DNA of 28,366 bases. Source: Ruminococcus sp. (GTDB lineage Bacteria; Bacillota; Clostridia; Oscillospirales; Acutalibacteraceae). The notes under the pieces were generated by a model, which worked only from the letters and a program-made list of their open reading frames with translations, did not search any database and had not been told where the DNA came from. The stretch lies in contig SFGA01000023.1 of NCBI GenBank assembly GCA_004556705.1, positions 1 to 28,366 on the forward strand, read 5' to 3'. The stretch's first letter is position 1. The number at the start of each line of letters is the position of its first letter. The position numbers and the translations under genes are program-made. Below are positions 5,490 through 13,082 of this stretch, piece after piece.

Positions 5490-6737
5490 TTACTGAATAT
5501 ACTGCTTTATCTTTTCAAGATACTGAATGTTAACGGTTGCGTCTATGAGCGTTCCGTTTTCGGTGTAATCATCCGAGTGAATAACGCCGTCTTTTCTTAT
5601 CTCGGCAATTATTGAACCCTTGTCGAATGGTATTAACAGCTTTTTCCTTGCCCTGTTTTTGGGCAATGCCTCCTCAATAGCCGAAAGCAGTTCATCAATT
5701 CCCTCACCGTTTAATGCGCTTATCATAACTGCCCTGCCGAGAGTCGGCAAATCGTAAATATCGGGTACAAGGTCGCATTTGTTCATAACGGAAATAACGG
5801 GTGTTTGCTCACATTCGAGCTCTCGCAAAAGGTTTGCGGTAACCTCCAAATGCTCCGAACATTCATCACTTGAGGCGTCGCACACATTGAGTATCAAATC
5901 GGCATTTTTAGCCTCCTCAAGCGTTGACTTGAACGCCTCGACTAATTTATGCGGAAGCCGTCTGACAAGACCTACCGTGTCAATGAGCATTACATCCTGA
6001 CCGTTGGGAAGTGTGAGCTTTCTCGCCGTTGGGTCAAGCGTCGCAAACAGCTTATCCTCCGCAAGCACGCCTGCATCGGTGAGTCTGTTCATAAGAGTTG
6101 ACTTGCCCGCATTTGTATAGCCGACAATCGCAACGGAAATAATGCCGTCTTTTTTTCTACGGCTTCGCATTGTGTTACGGCGTTTTTCAATCTGCTTTAA
6201 TTCTTCCTCAAGAGCATAGATTTTGCGGCGCATATGCCTTTTATCGCTCTCAAGCTTGCTCTCACCGGGGCCTCTTGTGCCGATACCGCCGCCGAGCCTG
6301 GAAAGGCTTTTACCTTTACCCGTCAAAAACGGTAAGGAATATTTAAGCTGTGCCAATTCGACCTGCAATTTACCCTCGCTGCTTCTCGCTCTGAGTGCGA
6401 AAATATCAAGAATGAGCATTGTGCGGTCAATGACCCTTGTGTCCGTCAAATCCTCGATATTTTTAAGCTGCGCAGGCGACAATTCGTCGTCGGCAACAAT
6501 AAGGTCAATTTCATTTGTACGGCAAATTTCCGCAATTTCCTGTATTCTGCCGCTTCCGACATAGGTTGCAGGGTTAACGGACGGCAGCTTCTGCGTTGAG
6601 GTTACAACCGCCTCGCCGCCTGCTGTTTCGACAAGCAAGGCAAGCTCCTCGATTGACTCCTCGGCATTAAAATCGCCCGTGTCAACCGAAATGAGCAGAA
6701 CTCTCTCGGGTGAATCTGTATTTTCGTAAAAAGTCAT
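5490..6737 (-). CDS. hflX: GTPase HflX
   Basis: 415-residue GTPase of the Obg-HflX group, which binds the large ribosomal subunit and splits stalled or hibernating ribosomes. The N-terminal HflX domain ends in the glycine-rich GGGIGTRGPGESKLE at 149-163. A basic helical linker (165-196) follows. In the G domain G1 is GYTNAGKS at 206-213, G2 lies near the FATLDPT segment, G3 is DTVG at 253-256, G4 is NKCD at 319-322, and the G5-like SALNGEG comes later. ATG 6737 has AAGGAG at 6743-6748, which overlaps the stop codon of the upstream ABC gene, so translation is probably coupled. It is the last gene of the operon. Some HflX relatives give macrolide-lincosamide tolerance, but nothing in this sequence singles that out. 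Confidence 0.95.
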   Translation of the reverse strand: MTFYENTDSPERVLLISVDTGDFNAEESIEELALLVETAGGEAVVTSTQKLPSVNPATYVGSGRIQEIAEICRTNEIDLIVADDELSPAQLKNIEDLTDTRVIDRTMLILDIFALRARSSEGKLQVELAQLKYSLPFLTGKGKSLSRLGGGIGTRGPGESKLESDKRHMRRKIYALEEELKQIEKRRNTMRSRRKKDGIISVAIVGYTNAGKSTLMNRLTDAGVLAEDKLFATLDPTARKLTLPNGQDVMLIDTVGLVRRLPHKLVEAFKSTLEEAKNADLILNVCDASSDECSEHLEVTANLLRELECEQTPVISVMNKCDLVPDIYDLPTLGRAVMISALNGEGIDELLSAIEEALPKNRARKKLLIPFDKGSIIAEIRKDGVIHSDDYTENGTLIDATVNIQYLEKIKQYIQ

Positions 6738-6746
6738 ATATTCTCC

Positions 6747-8480
6747 TTAATAAACCGCAAACTGACTGTTATAAAGCTCGGAATAAAAACCGCCCTTTTC
6801 CAGCAATTCCCCGTGCGTACCGCTTTCGATGATAGCGCCGTCCTTCATAACAAGTATTTTGTCTGCATTCTTTATTGTCGAAAGCCTGTGTGCGACAATG
6901 AACGCCGTTCTGCCGTCCATAAGCTCCAAAAATGCCTTTTGTATCCTCAATTCCGTTCTCGTATCAATGCTCGAAGTTGCCTCGTCAAGTATGAGCATCG
7001 GCGGATCGGAGAGCATTACTCTCGCAATGGAAATCAACTGTCTTTGACCCTGCGAAAGATTGTCGCCGTTACCTGTTATAATCGTATTGTAGCCGTCTGG
7101 CAAGCGCTTGATAAAGCTGTGTGCGTGAGCCTTCTTAGCCGCTTCGATAACCTCTTGTTCGGTAGCGTTCGGCTTTCCGTAAGCTATATTTTCGTAAATC
7201 GTGCCCGAGAACAGCCAAGTGTCCTGAAGCACCATTCCAAACTGACTGCGCAAGCTCTCACGGGTAACCTCGGTTATATCGTTTCCGTCAACCGTAATCT
7301 TGCCCGAGCTTATCTCATAGAAGCGCATTAAAAGGTTGATAAGTGTAGTCTTTCCGCATCCCGTTGGACCTACAAGCGCAACCGTCTGTCCGCTTTTTGC
7401 CGAAAGGTTGAGGTTTTCGATAAACTTCTTAGTGTCCGTATATGAGAACTCAACATTTTGAAGCTCGACATCTCCCTTGACACTTTCGAGAACACGGTTG
7501 CCCTCGTCGCTCACCTGCTCGGGTGCGTCAAGCACGGAGAAAATGCGTTCAGCCGAGCTCACAGCGTTTTGGAATTCTGCGATAACAGCCGAAATCTCAT
7601 TAAACGGCTTTGTGTACTGCGAGCAGTAAGCGAGGAATGACGCCAGCGCACCGACGGTGATTGCGTGAGTGTCGCCGCAGACATAAATTCCGCCGATAAC
7701 GGCAACCGCAGCATATACAAGTGCATTTACAAATCTTGTAAGCGGGTTGGTAAGAGCCGAATAGAAATGTGCGATAACTCCGACCTTTTCCCACTTGTTG
7801 TTCATATCCCTGAAAGCCTCTGTCGCGGTCTGCTGCATATTAAATGCCTTTACGACCTGCGCCGAGTCAATCATTTCGGAAGCGTAGCCCGTAAGCTTGC
7901 CCCTGAGCCTTGCCTGCTCGGTGTATTTCGAGTGTGCTCTCTTTGCGATAAACGAAGCCATAAAGAATGAAACGGGCGTGAGTATCACAACGACGAGAGT
8001 AATATACGGGTTTATCATAAACATAAACACAAGCGTTGCGACTATCGTTACAACACCCGAAAGCACCTGCGTAAAGCCCTGCAAAAGTCCCGTCGAAACT
8101 ATATCGACGTCGGTTATTACAGAGTTTATAAGGTCGCCGTGCGGTACACAGTCAATGTATTTGAGCTCTACCCTGTTGAGCTTTGCGATTGTCTCACGGC
8201 GTAAGAGCTTAACGGTTTTGTATGAGAGCTTGTTCGAGTTATAGGTCATTATCCACTGCAAAATTGCCGAGGCGATAACGATTACAAACAGCTCAATGCA
8301 AACCCTTGAAAGCGCCGAAAAATCAACGTTATCCTTGCCGATTATACAGTCAATGCCCTCGCCTATCATAATCGGAACGAACAGCGAAAGCAAAATTCCG
8401 CCGATTGCGGAGATGACTGCAAAAACGATATTTGCGGTAAAGGGTTTAACGTATTTGAAAAGTCTTTTTACCGTTTTCAC
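6747..8480 (-). CDS. ABC exporter half-transporter with canonical NBD (heterodimer subunit B)
   Basis: 577 residues: a six-helix membrane domain (about 15-310) fused to an ATPase domain. Walker A is GPTGCGKT at 371-378, the signature is LSQGQ at 475-479, Walker B is LILDEA with the catalytic glutamate at 500, and the H-loop histidine is 531 (AHRLSTI). All catalytic residues are present. The start is taken as GTG 8480. It overlaps the TGA of the preceding ABC gene by four bases (GTGA) and has AGAGAGGTG upstream. An upstream in-frame ATG at 8519 lacks such a site. With the gene at 8477-10204 it should form a heterodimeric multidrug- or lipid-type exporter like BmrCD/YheIH or TM287/288. The substrate cannot be read from sequence. 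Confidence 0.9.
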   Translation of the reverse strand: MKTVKRLFKYVKPFTANIVFAVISAIGGILLSLFVPIMIGEGIDCIIGKDNVDFSALSRVCIELFVIVIASAILQWIMTYNSNKLSYKTVKLLRRETIAKLNRVELKYIDCVPHGDLINSVITDVDIVSTGLLQGFTQVLSGVVTIVATLVFMFMINPYITLVVVILTPVSFFMASFIAKRAHSKYTEQARLRGKLTGYASEMIDSAQVVKAFNMQQTATEAFRDMNNKWEKVGVIAHFYSALTNPLTRFVNALVYAAVAVIGGIYVCGDTHAITVGALASFLAYCSQYTKPFNEISAVIAEFQNAVSSAERIFSVLDAPEQVSDEGNRVLESVKGDVELQNVEFSYTDTKKFIENLNLSAKSGQTVALVGPTGCGKTTLINLLMRFYEISSGKITVDGNDITEVTRESLRSQFGMVLQDTWLFSGTIYENIAYGKPNATEQEVIEAAKKAHAHSFIKRLPDGYNTIITGNGDNLSQGQRQLISIARVMLSDPPMLILDEATSSIDTRTELRIQKAFLELMDGRTAFIVAHRLSTIKNADKILVMKDGAIIESGTHGELLEKGGFYSELYNSQFAVY

Positions 8481-10204
8481 TGTGCATTCACCTCTCTTTC
8501 CGAAAGCTGAGAAAGGCAAATTTCATTGTATACCTCGTTCGTCTTATAAAGCTCCGAGTGCGTTCCGATAGCGGAAATTCCGCCCTCATTCATCACGATT
8601 ATTCGGTCGCAGCTCTTGACGGTGTTTACCCTTTGAGAAACTATGATAACGGTAGTGTCCGAAAGCTCGTCGTGAATGGCTTTACGAAGTTTTGAGTCGG
8701 TCGCAAAGTCAAGTGCAGATGATGAGTCGTCGAAAATTACAATTTTAGGATTTCCGAGCAACGCCCTTGCAATGCAAAGCCTCTGCCTTTGACCGCCCGA
8801 AAGGTTTTTACTGTTTTCGTTTATCTCGGTATCAAGTCCGTTGGGAAGCTTTTTGACAAATTCCTCGGTCTGTGAAATTCTAAGTGCCCTCTCAATATCC
8901 TCATCGGTTGCGTTTTGGTCGCCGTAAAGCAAGTTTTTACGCACCGAGCCCGAAAAGAGCCTGTTTTCCTGCGGAACGATATGTGCAATGCTCCTCAATG
9001 CCGAAAATTTATAATCACGGACATCATGACCGAAAACGTCAATTTCGCCGCTGTCAACATCATAAAAACGCATAATAAGGCTGACAAGCGTTGTTTTACC
9101 GCTGCCCGTACCGCCGATTATTCCGACAGTTTCGCCCTTGTTTATTGAAAAATCAACGTCGGTAAGCACATTTTCATCAGCTTCGCCGTATGAATAGCAA
9201 ACGCTCTTGAATTCGACCGCAGGCTTCGTTTCGTCAGCCTGTGTAAATTGAGCATTATCGTCGGTCATACTCGGCTCAAAGTCAAGCACCTCTTTAATTC
9301 GCTGATAGCTTGCGCCTGCCTTTGTGAAAATTACAATTACATTCGAAAAAACGATAATCGAAAGCAAAATCTGTGTCATATAGTTTGTAAAGGCAAGCAC
9401 CTCGCCCTGTGTGAGCTTGCCTGTGTTTACCTTAATTCCGCCGAAATAAAGGATTAAAACAATCGCCGTGTTCATAACCGCAAAGGTCAACGGATTGAGG
9501 AGTGCCGAAAGCCTGCCGACTTTAACGCTTCGCTCGGTCAATTCCTCATTCGCCTTTTCAAATTTATCCTTTTCATATTGCGTTCTCGAAAACGCACGGA
9601 TTACACGCACGCCCGAAAGGCTGTCCTTTACGATTGAAGCGGCTCTGTCGAGCTTTCTCTGAATTTGAGAGTAAAGCGGCAGCGAACGGCTTAAAATGTA
9701 ATATAAAATTACGCTTACAAGCAACGCCGACACGAAGAAAATTATTGACATTTTCGCATCAAGTCCGACAGCGGCGATGAGCGAGCCGACAATCAAAAAC
9801 GGCGAACGGAAAACAAGGCGGATAAGCATTGCGACCGCCGACTGAATTTGAGTAACATCGTTGGTTATCCTCGTTGTGAGCGATGCGCTTGTAAATGTGT
9901 CAATATCCTCTCTCGACATAAGGTTTATCTTGTCGAATATATCATTTCTCAAATGCGTTCCGACACCCTGCTGTGCAACCGCCGCCGAATACTGACAGAC
10001 AATGGCAAACAGAACGCCGAAAAGCGCCAGCAGGAAAAGCACAATGCCCATTTTGAAAATGTATGCCGTGTCCCCTACCGCAATTCCCTTGTCAATCATA
10101 CTTGCAACGGTAATCGGAACAAAAAGCTCAAGTATAGCCTCCGCAAGCTTGAACGCAGGGCCTAAAACGAACTGCTTTTTATAAAGATTAAAATACTTTT
10201 TCAT
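8477..10204 (-). CDS. ABC exporter half-transporter with degenerate NBD (heterodimer subunit A)
   Basis: 575 residues: a six-helix transmembrane domain (about 12-300) followed by an ATPase domain. Walker A is GGTGSGKT at 364-371 and the signature is LSGGQ at 468-472. Walker B reads VIFDD, so the catalytic glutamate is replaced by aspartate 493, and the H-loop histidine is replaced by glutamine 524 (VSQRVNTV). These two changes mark the degenerate half of asymmetric heterodimeric exporters, which complements the canonical partner encoded next. ATG 10204 has GGAGAG upstream. It is the first gene of a three-gene unit (A, B, hflX), with a promoter at 10240-10267. A single bona fide ATP site per dimer is expected. 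Confidence 0.9.
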   Translation of the reverse strand: MKKYFNLYKKQFVLGPAFKLAEAILELFVPITVASMIDKGIAVGDTAYIFKMGIVLFLLALFGVLFAIVCQYSAAVAQQGVGTHLRNDIFDKINLMSREDIDTFTSASLTTRITNDVTQIQSAVAMLIRLVFRSPFLIVGSLIAAVGLDAKMSIIFFVSALLVSVILYYILSRSLPLYSQIQRKLDRAASIVKDSLSGVRVIRAFSRTQYEKDKFEKANEELTERSVKVGRLSALLNPLTFAVMNTAIVLILYFGGIKVNTGKLTQGEVLAFTNYMTQILLSIIVFSNVIVIFTKAGASYQRIKEVLDFEPSMTDDNAQFTQADETKPAVEFKSVCYSYGEADENVLTDVDFSINKGETVGIIGGTGSGKTTLVSLIMRFYDVDSGEIDVFGHDVRDYKFSALRSIAHIVPQENRLFSGSVRKNLLYGDQNATDEDIERALRISQTEEFVKKLPNGLDTEINENSKNLSGGQRQRLCIARALLGNPKIVIFDDSSSALDFATDSKLRKAIHDELSDTTVIIVSQRVNTVKSCDRIIVMNEGGISAIGTHSELYKTNEVYNEICLSQLSEREVNAQ

Positions 10205-10239
10205 TTTATCTCTCCATAAACGGATTTCGTATTGTTATA

Positions 10240-10267
10240 ATTATACTCATTTTTTGCAATTTTTCAA
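10240..10267 (-). promoter_or_regulatory. promoter of the ABC exporter-hflX operon
   Basis: On the minus strand TTGAAA (10267-10262), a 16-base spacer and TATAAT (10245-10240) lie 36 bases before ATG 10204. The region is AT-rich. Confidence 0.6.
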
Positions 10268-10324
10268 TATTCAGCCTCCACATAGCGCCGATTTTATATA
10301 ATGTTACAAAAATAGCTTTTTTAT

Positions 10325-10353
10325 TTGCTTTTAGCTTATGCTTAGAGTATAAT
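10325..10353 (+). promoter_or_regulatory. promoter of the CPA2 antiporter gene
   Basis: TTGCTT (10325-10330), a 17-base spacer and TATAAT (10348-10353) lie 36 bases before ATG 10389. It is divergent from the ABC operon promoter. Confidence 0.6.
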
Positions 10354-10388
10354 GGGCTACGGAAAAATAAAGAAAGGATATGTGTTTT

Positions 10389-11579
10389 ATGGAAGCTTAT
10401 TCGGTATTCAAAAGCTTATGCATAATTATAATTGCCGCAAAGATTTTCGGTATAATCGCACGAAAGCTCAAAGCACCGCAGGTTGTCGGCGAGATAATCG
10501 CAGGTCTTATCATAGGTCCGAGCGTTTTGCACCTTGTTGACCAGACGGATTTCATAGCTCAGCTTGCTGAAATCGGCGTTGTGCTTCTTATGTTCTCGGC
10601 GGGACTCGGTACTAACCTCAAGGACCTTGCAAGGACAGGCTTTAAGGCGTTCTTAATCGCTTGTTCCGGAGTATTCGTTCCCCTTGTCGGCGGTACGCTG
10701 CTCTATTTCGCATTCTACGGTGCTGCGCCGTGGGGCTCTCCCGATTTTTACAAGGCTGTGTTTATCGGTGTAATTTTGACGGCTACCTCCGTCAGCATTA
10801 CCGTTCAAACCCTCAAGGAGTTGGGCAAGCTCTCAACAGAGGTCGGCACAACAATTATAAGTGCTGCGATTATCGATGATGTTATCGGTATTATCGTGCT
10901 CACATTTGTAATCGGTATGAACGGAGGAGAGGCAAAGCCTGTTACGGTTATTGTAAAAACTGTTTTGTTCTTCCTGTTCGCATTCGTGCTCGGCTATATC
11001 ATCTACAAGATTTTCAGATTTTCGGACAAGCTGTGGCCTCACACAAGACGTATTCCGATTATGGGACTTGCGCTTTGCTTGGGTATGGCTTATATTGCGG
11101 AAAAATATTTCGGAATTGCCGACATTACAGGTGCTTATGTTGCAGGCATTATCCTTTGCAGTATTCACGACTCGAACTACATTGCAGAGAAAATGGACAT
11201 CAGCTCATATATGCTCTTCGGTCCCGTTTTCTTCGCAAGCATCGGTCTTAAAACCTCGATTGACAGCATAACTGGAGAAATGCTGCTGTTTGCTATTTGC
11301 TTTGTTATCGTCGGTCTTATCTGCAAGGTTATCGGCTGCTCGCTTATGGGCAAGGCTTGCAAATTCAATTTCGGCGACTCGCTGAAAATCGGCGTCGGTA
11401 TGATGACAAGAGGCGAAGTTGCATTGATTGTCGCTCAAAAGGGACTTTCCTGCGGCATAATTTCAAACGAATACTTTACGCCCGTTATCGTGCTTATTAT
11501 GGTATCGTCGATTATAACGCCTATTATCCTTAAGTCACTCTATTCAAAGGACGAAAAGAAAGCTTTGAAGAAAGCGTAA
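10389..11579 (+). CDS. CPA2-family cation:proton antiporter (Kef/NapA type)
   Basis: 396-residue polytopic protein with 12-13 hydrophobic segments. CPA2 landmarks are LKAPQVVGEIIAGLIIGPSV at 27-46, ATSVSITVQTLKELGKL at 132-148, the paired aspartates IIDDVIG (D163, D164) that bind cation in NapA-type exchangers, and the late MMTRGEVALIVAQKG segment. There is no C-terminal RCK/TrkA domain, so this is the short form, which exchanges Na+ or K+ for H+ without a nucleotide-gated domain. ATG 10389 is preferred over 10380 because AAAGGAT lies at a workable distance, while 10380 abuts that site. The gene is monocistronic, with a promoter at 10325 and a terminator at 11597. The role would be pH or ion homeostasis. 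Which cation is carried cannot be told. Confidence 0.9.
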   Translation: MEAYSVFKSLCIIIIAAKIFGIIARKLKAPQVVGEIIAGLIIGPSVLHLVDQTDFIAQLAEIGVVLLMFSAGLGTNLKDLARTGFKAFLIACSGVFVPLVGGTLLYFAFYGAAPWGSPDFYKAVFIGVILTATSVSITVQTLKELGKLSTEVGTTIISAAIIDDVIGIIVLTFVIGMNGGEAKPVTVIVKTVLFFLFAFVLGYIIYKIFRFSDKLWPHTRRIPIMGLALCLGMAYIAEKYFGIADITGAYVAGIILCSIHDSNYIAEKMDISSYMLFGPVFFASIGLKTSIDSITGEMLLFAICFVIVGLICKVIGCSLMGKACKFNFGDSLKIGVGMMTRGEVALIVAQKGLSCGIISNEYFTPVIVLIMVSSIITPIILKSLYSKDEKKALKKA

Positions 11580-11596
11580 AACAACATAATATGCTT

Positions 11597-11628
11597 AAAT
11601 CCCTCTGTAATATTGCAGAGGGATTTTT
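11597..11628 (+). terminator. terminator of the antiporter gene
   Basis: AAATCCCTCTG (11597-11607) pairs with CAGAGGGATTT (11616-11626), and the T-run (TTTTTT) runs through the end of the stem. Confidence 0.88.
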
Positions 11629-11719
11629 TAGCTCTGTAAAAGCCTCAAAGCAGCCGCAATGCCGTCAAACAGAGCTTTCAAGGCGGTTGGCAGGTAAACA
11701 CAGCTACAAGCCTTTAAAA

Positions 11720-11757
11720 CACACAAAAGCTCCCTTACCGTTGCCGATAAGGGAGCT
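11720..11757 (-). terminator. terminator of the str operon (after tuf)
   Basis: AGCTCCCTTA (11728-11737) and TAAGGGAGCT (11748-11757) form a perfect 10-bp stem with a 10-base loop. On the minus strand it is followed by TTTTGTGTGTTTT. It lies about 30 bases past the tuf stop. The stretch between it and the antiporter terminator holds no gene. Confidence 0.82.
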
Positions 11758-11787
11758 TAAATTAGATGTTATTATTGAATAATCAGA

Positions 11788-12981
11788 TTATTCGTTAATA
11801 GCTGTAACAACACCTGAACCTACTGTTCTACCACCCTCACGGATAGCGAAACGAAGGCCTTCCTCGATAGCGATAGGAGTGATGAGCTCAACATCCATCT
11901 CTACGTTATCGCCGGGCATGCACATTTCTGTACCTGCGGGAAGAGTGATGATACCTGTAACGTCAGTTGTTCTGAAATAGAACTGAGGACGATAGTTGTT
12001 GAAGAACGGTGTGTGACGGCCGCCCTCGTCCTTATTAAGGACGTAAACCTGTCCCTTGAACTTTGTGTGGGGGTGAATTGTGCCGGGCTTGGAAAGAACC
12101 TGTCCACGCTCAATACCCTTTCTGTCAATACCACGAAGAAGAGCACCGATGTTGTCGCCTGCCTCAGCGTAATCAAGAGTCTTTCTGAACATCTCGATAC
12201 CTGTAACAACAGACTTTGTCTTCTCATCCTTAAGACCAACGATTTCAACCTCTTCGCCTGTCTTAAGCTGTCCACGCTCAACTCTACCTGTAGCAACTGT
12301 ACCACGGCCTGTGATTGTCATAACGTCCTCGACAGGCATAAGGAACGGCTGGTCAGCCTTACGGTCGGGTGTGGGGATGTAGCTATCAACTGCATCCATA
12401 AGCTCCCAGATGCACTGAACTTCAGGAGCATTGGGGTCTGTAGCCTCAAGAGCCTTAAGAGCTGAACCCTTGATGATCGGGCAGTTCTCATCGAAATCAT
12501 ACTCAGCAAGTGTTTCACGGATTTCCATCTCAACAAGCTCAAGAAGCTCGGGATCGTCAACCTGATCGCACTTGTTCATGAATACAACGATTGCCGGAAC
12601 GCCAACCTGACGAGCAAGAAGAAGGTGCTCCTTGGTCTGAGCCATAGGACCGTCTGTTGCTGCGATAACAAGGATAGCGCCGTCCATCTGAGCTGCACCT
12701 GTGATCATGTTCTTGATGTAGTCAGCATGGCCGGGGCAGTCAACGTGAGCATAGTGACGCTTGTCAGTCTCGTACTCAACGTGTGCTGTGTTGATTGTGA
12801 TACCACGCTCTCTCTCTTCGGGAGCCTTATCGATGTTTGCATAATCAACGAAGTCAGCCTGACCCTTAGATGCGAGTGTCTTTGTAATAGCTGCTGTTAA
12901 TGTTGTCTTACCGTGGTCAACGTGACCGATAGTACCAATATTAACATGGGGTTTAGTTCTTTCGAATTTTGCCTTTGCCAT
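11788..12981 (-). CDS. tuf: translation elongation factor EF-Tu
   Basis: 397 residues, the full EF-Tu length. It is the GTPase that delivers aminoacyl-tRNA to the ribosome. G1 is GHVDHGKT at 19-26, the effector region is ERGITIN around 58-64, G3 is DCPGH at 81-85 and G4 is NKCD at 136-139. Domains 2 and 3 are complete, ending in GRTVGSGVVTAINE. ATG 12981 has a strong AGGAGG site. It is the last gene of the rpsL-rpsG-fusA-tuf cluster, 101 bases after fusA. That gap contains a large hairpin with embedded promoter hexamers, so tuf may also be transcribed alone at a higher level. Only one tuf copy lies in the window. Confidence 0.98.
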   Translation of the reverse strand: MAKAKFERTKPHVNIGTIGHVDHGKTTLTAAITKTLASKGQADFVDYANIDKAPEERERGITINTAHVEYETDKRHYAHVDCPGHADYIKNMITGAAQMDGAILVIAATDGPMAQTKEHLLLARQVGVPAIVVFMNKCDQVDDPELLELVEMEIRETLAEYDFDENCPIIKGSALKALEATDPNAPEVQCIWELMDAVDSYIPTPDRKADQPFLMPVEDVMTITGRGTVATGRVERGQLKTGEEVEIVGLKDEKTKSVVTGIEMFRKTLDYAEAGDNIGALLRGIDRKGIERGQVLSKPGTIHPHTKFKGQVYVLNKDEGGRHTPFFNNYRPQFYFRTTDVTGIITLPAGTEMCMPGDNVEMDVELITPIAIEEGLRFAIREGGRTVGSGVVTAINE

Positions 12982-13028
12982 TGGAATTTCCTCCTTTTAT
13001 TAACGGAAAATATTTTGTATTTGTCTGT

Positions 13029-13066
13029 GCTTGATATTTTACCAATAATTTGGCAAAATATCAAGC
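13029..13066 (-). promoter_or_regulatory. hairpin with embedded tuf promoter in the fusA-tuf gap
   Basis: GCTTGATATTTTACCA (13029-13044) and TGGCAAAATATCAAGC (13051-13066) form a 16-bp inverted repeat (one G-U/A-C position) with a 6-base loop, 17 bases after fusA. On the minus strand the same bases read TTGATA (13064-13059), 17 bases, TAAAAT (13041-13036), a good promoter pair directed at tuf. No T-run follows on the minus strand, so it is not a simple terminator in that direction. Either a tuf promoter, an RNA processing/stability hairpin, or both. Confidence 0.6.
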
Positions 13067-13082
13067 CTTTTTAATGAAATAA

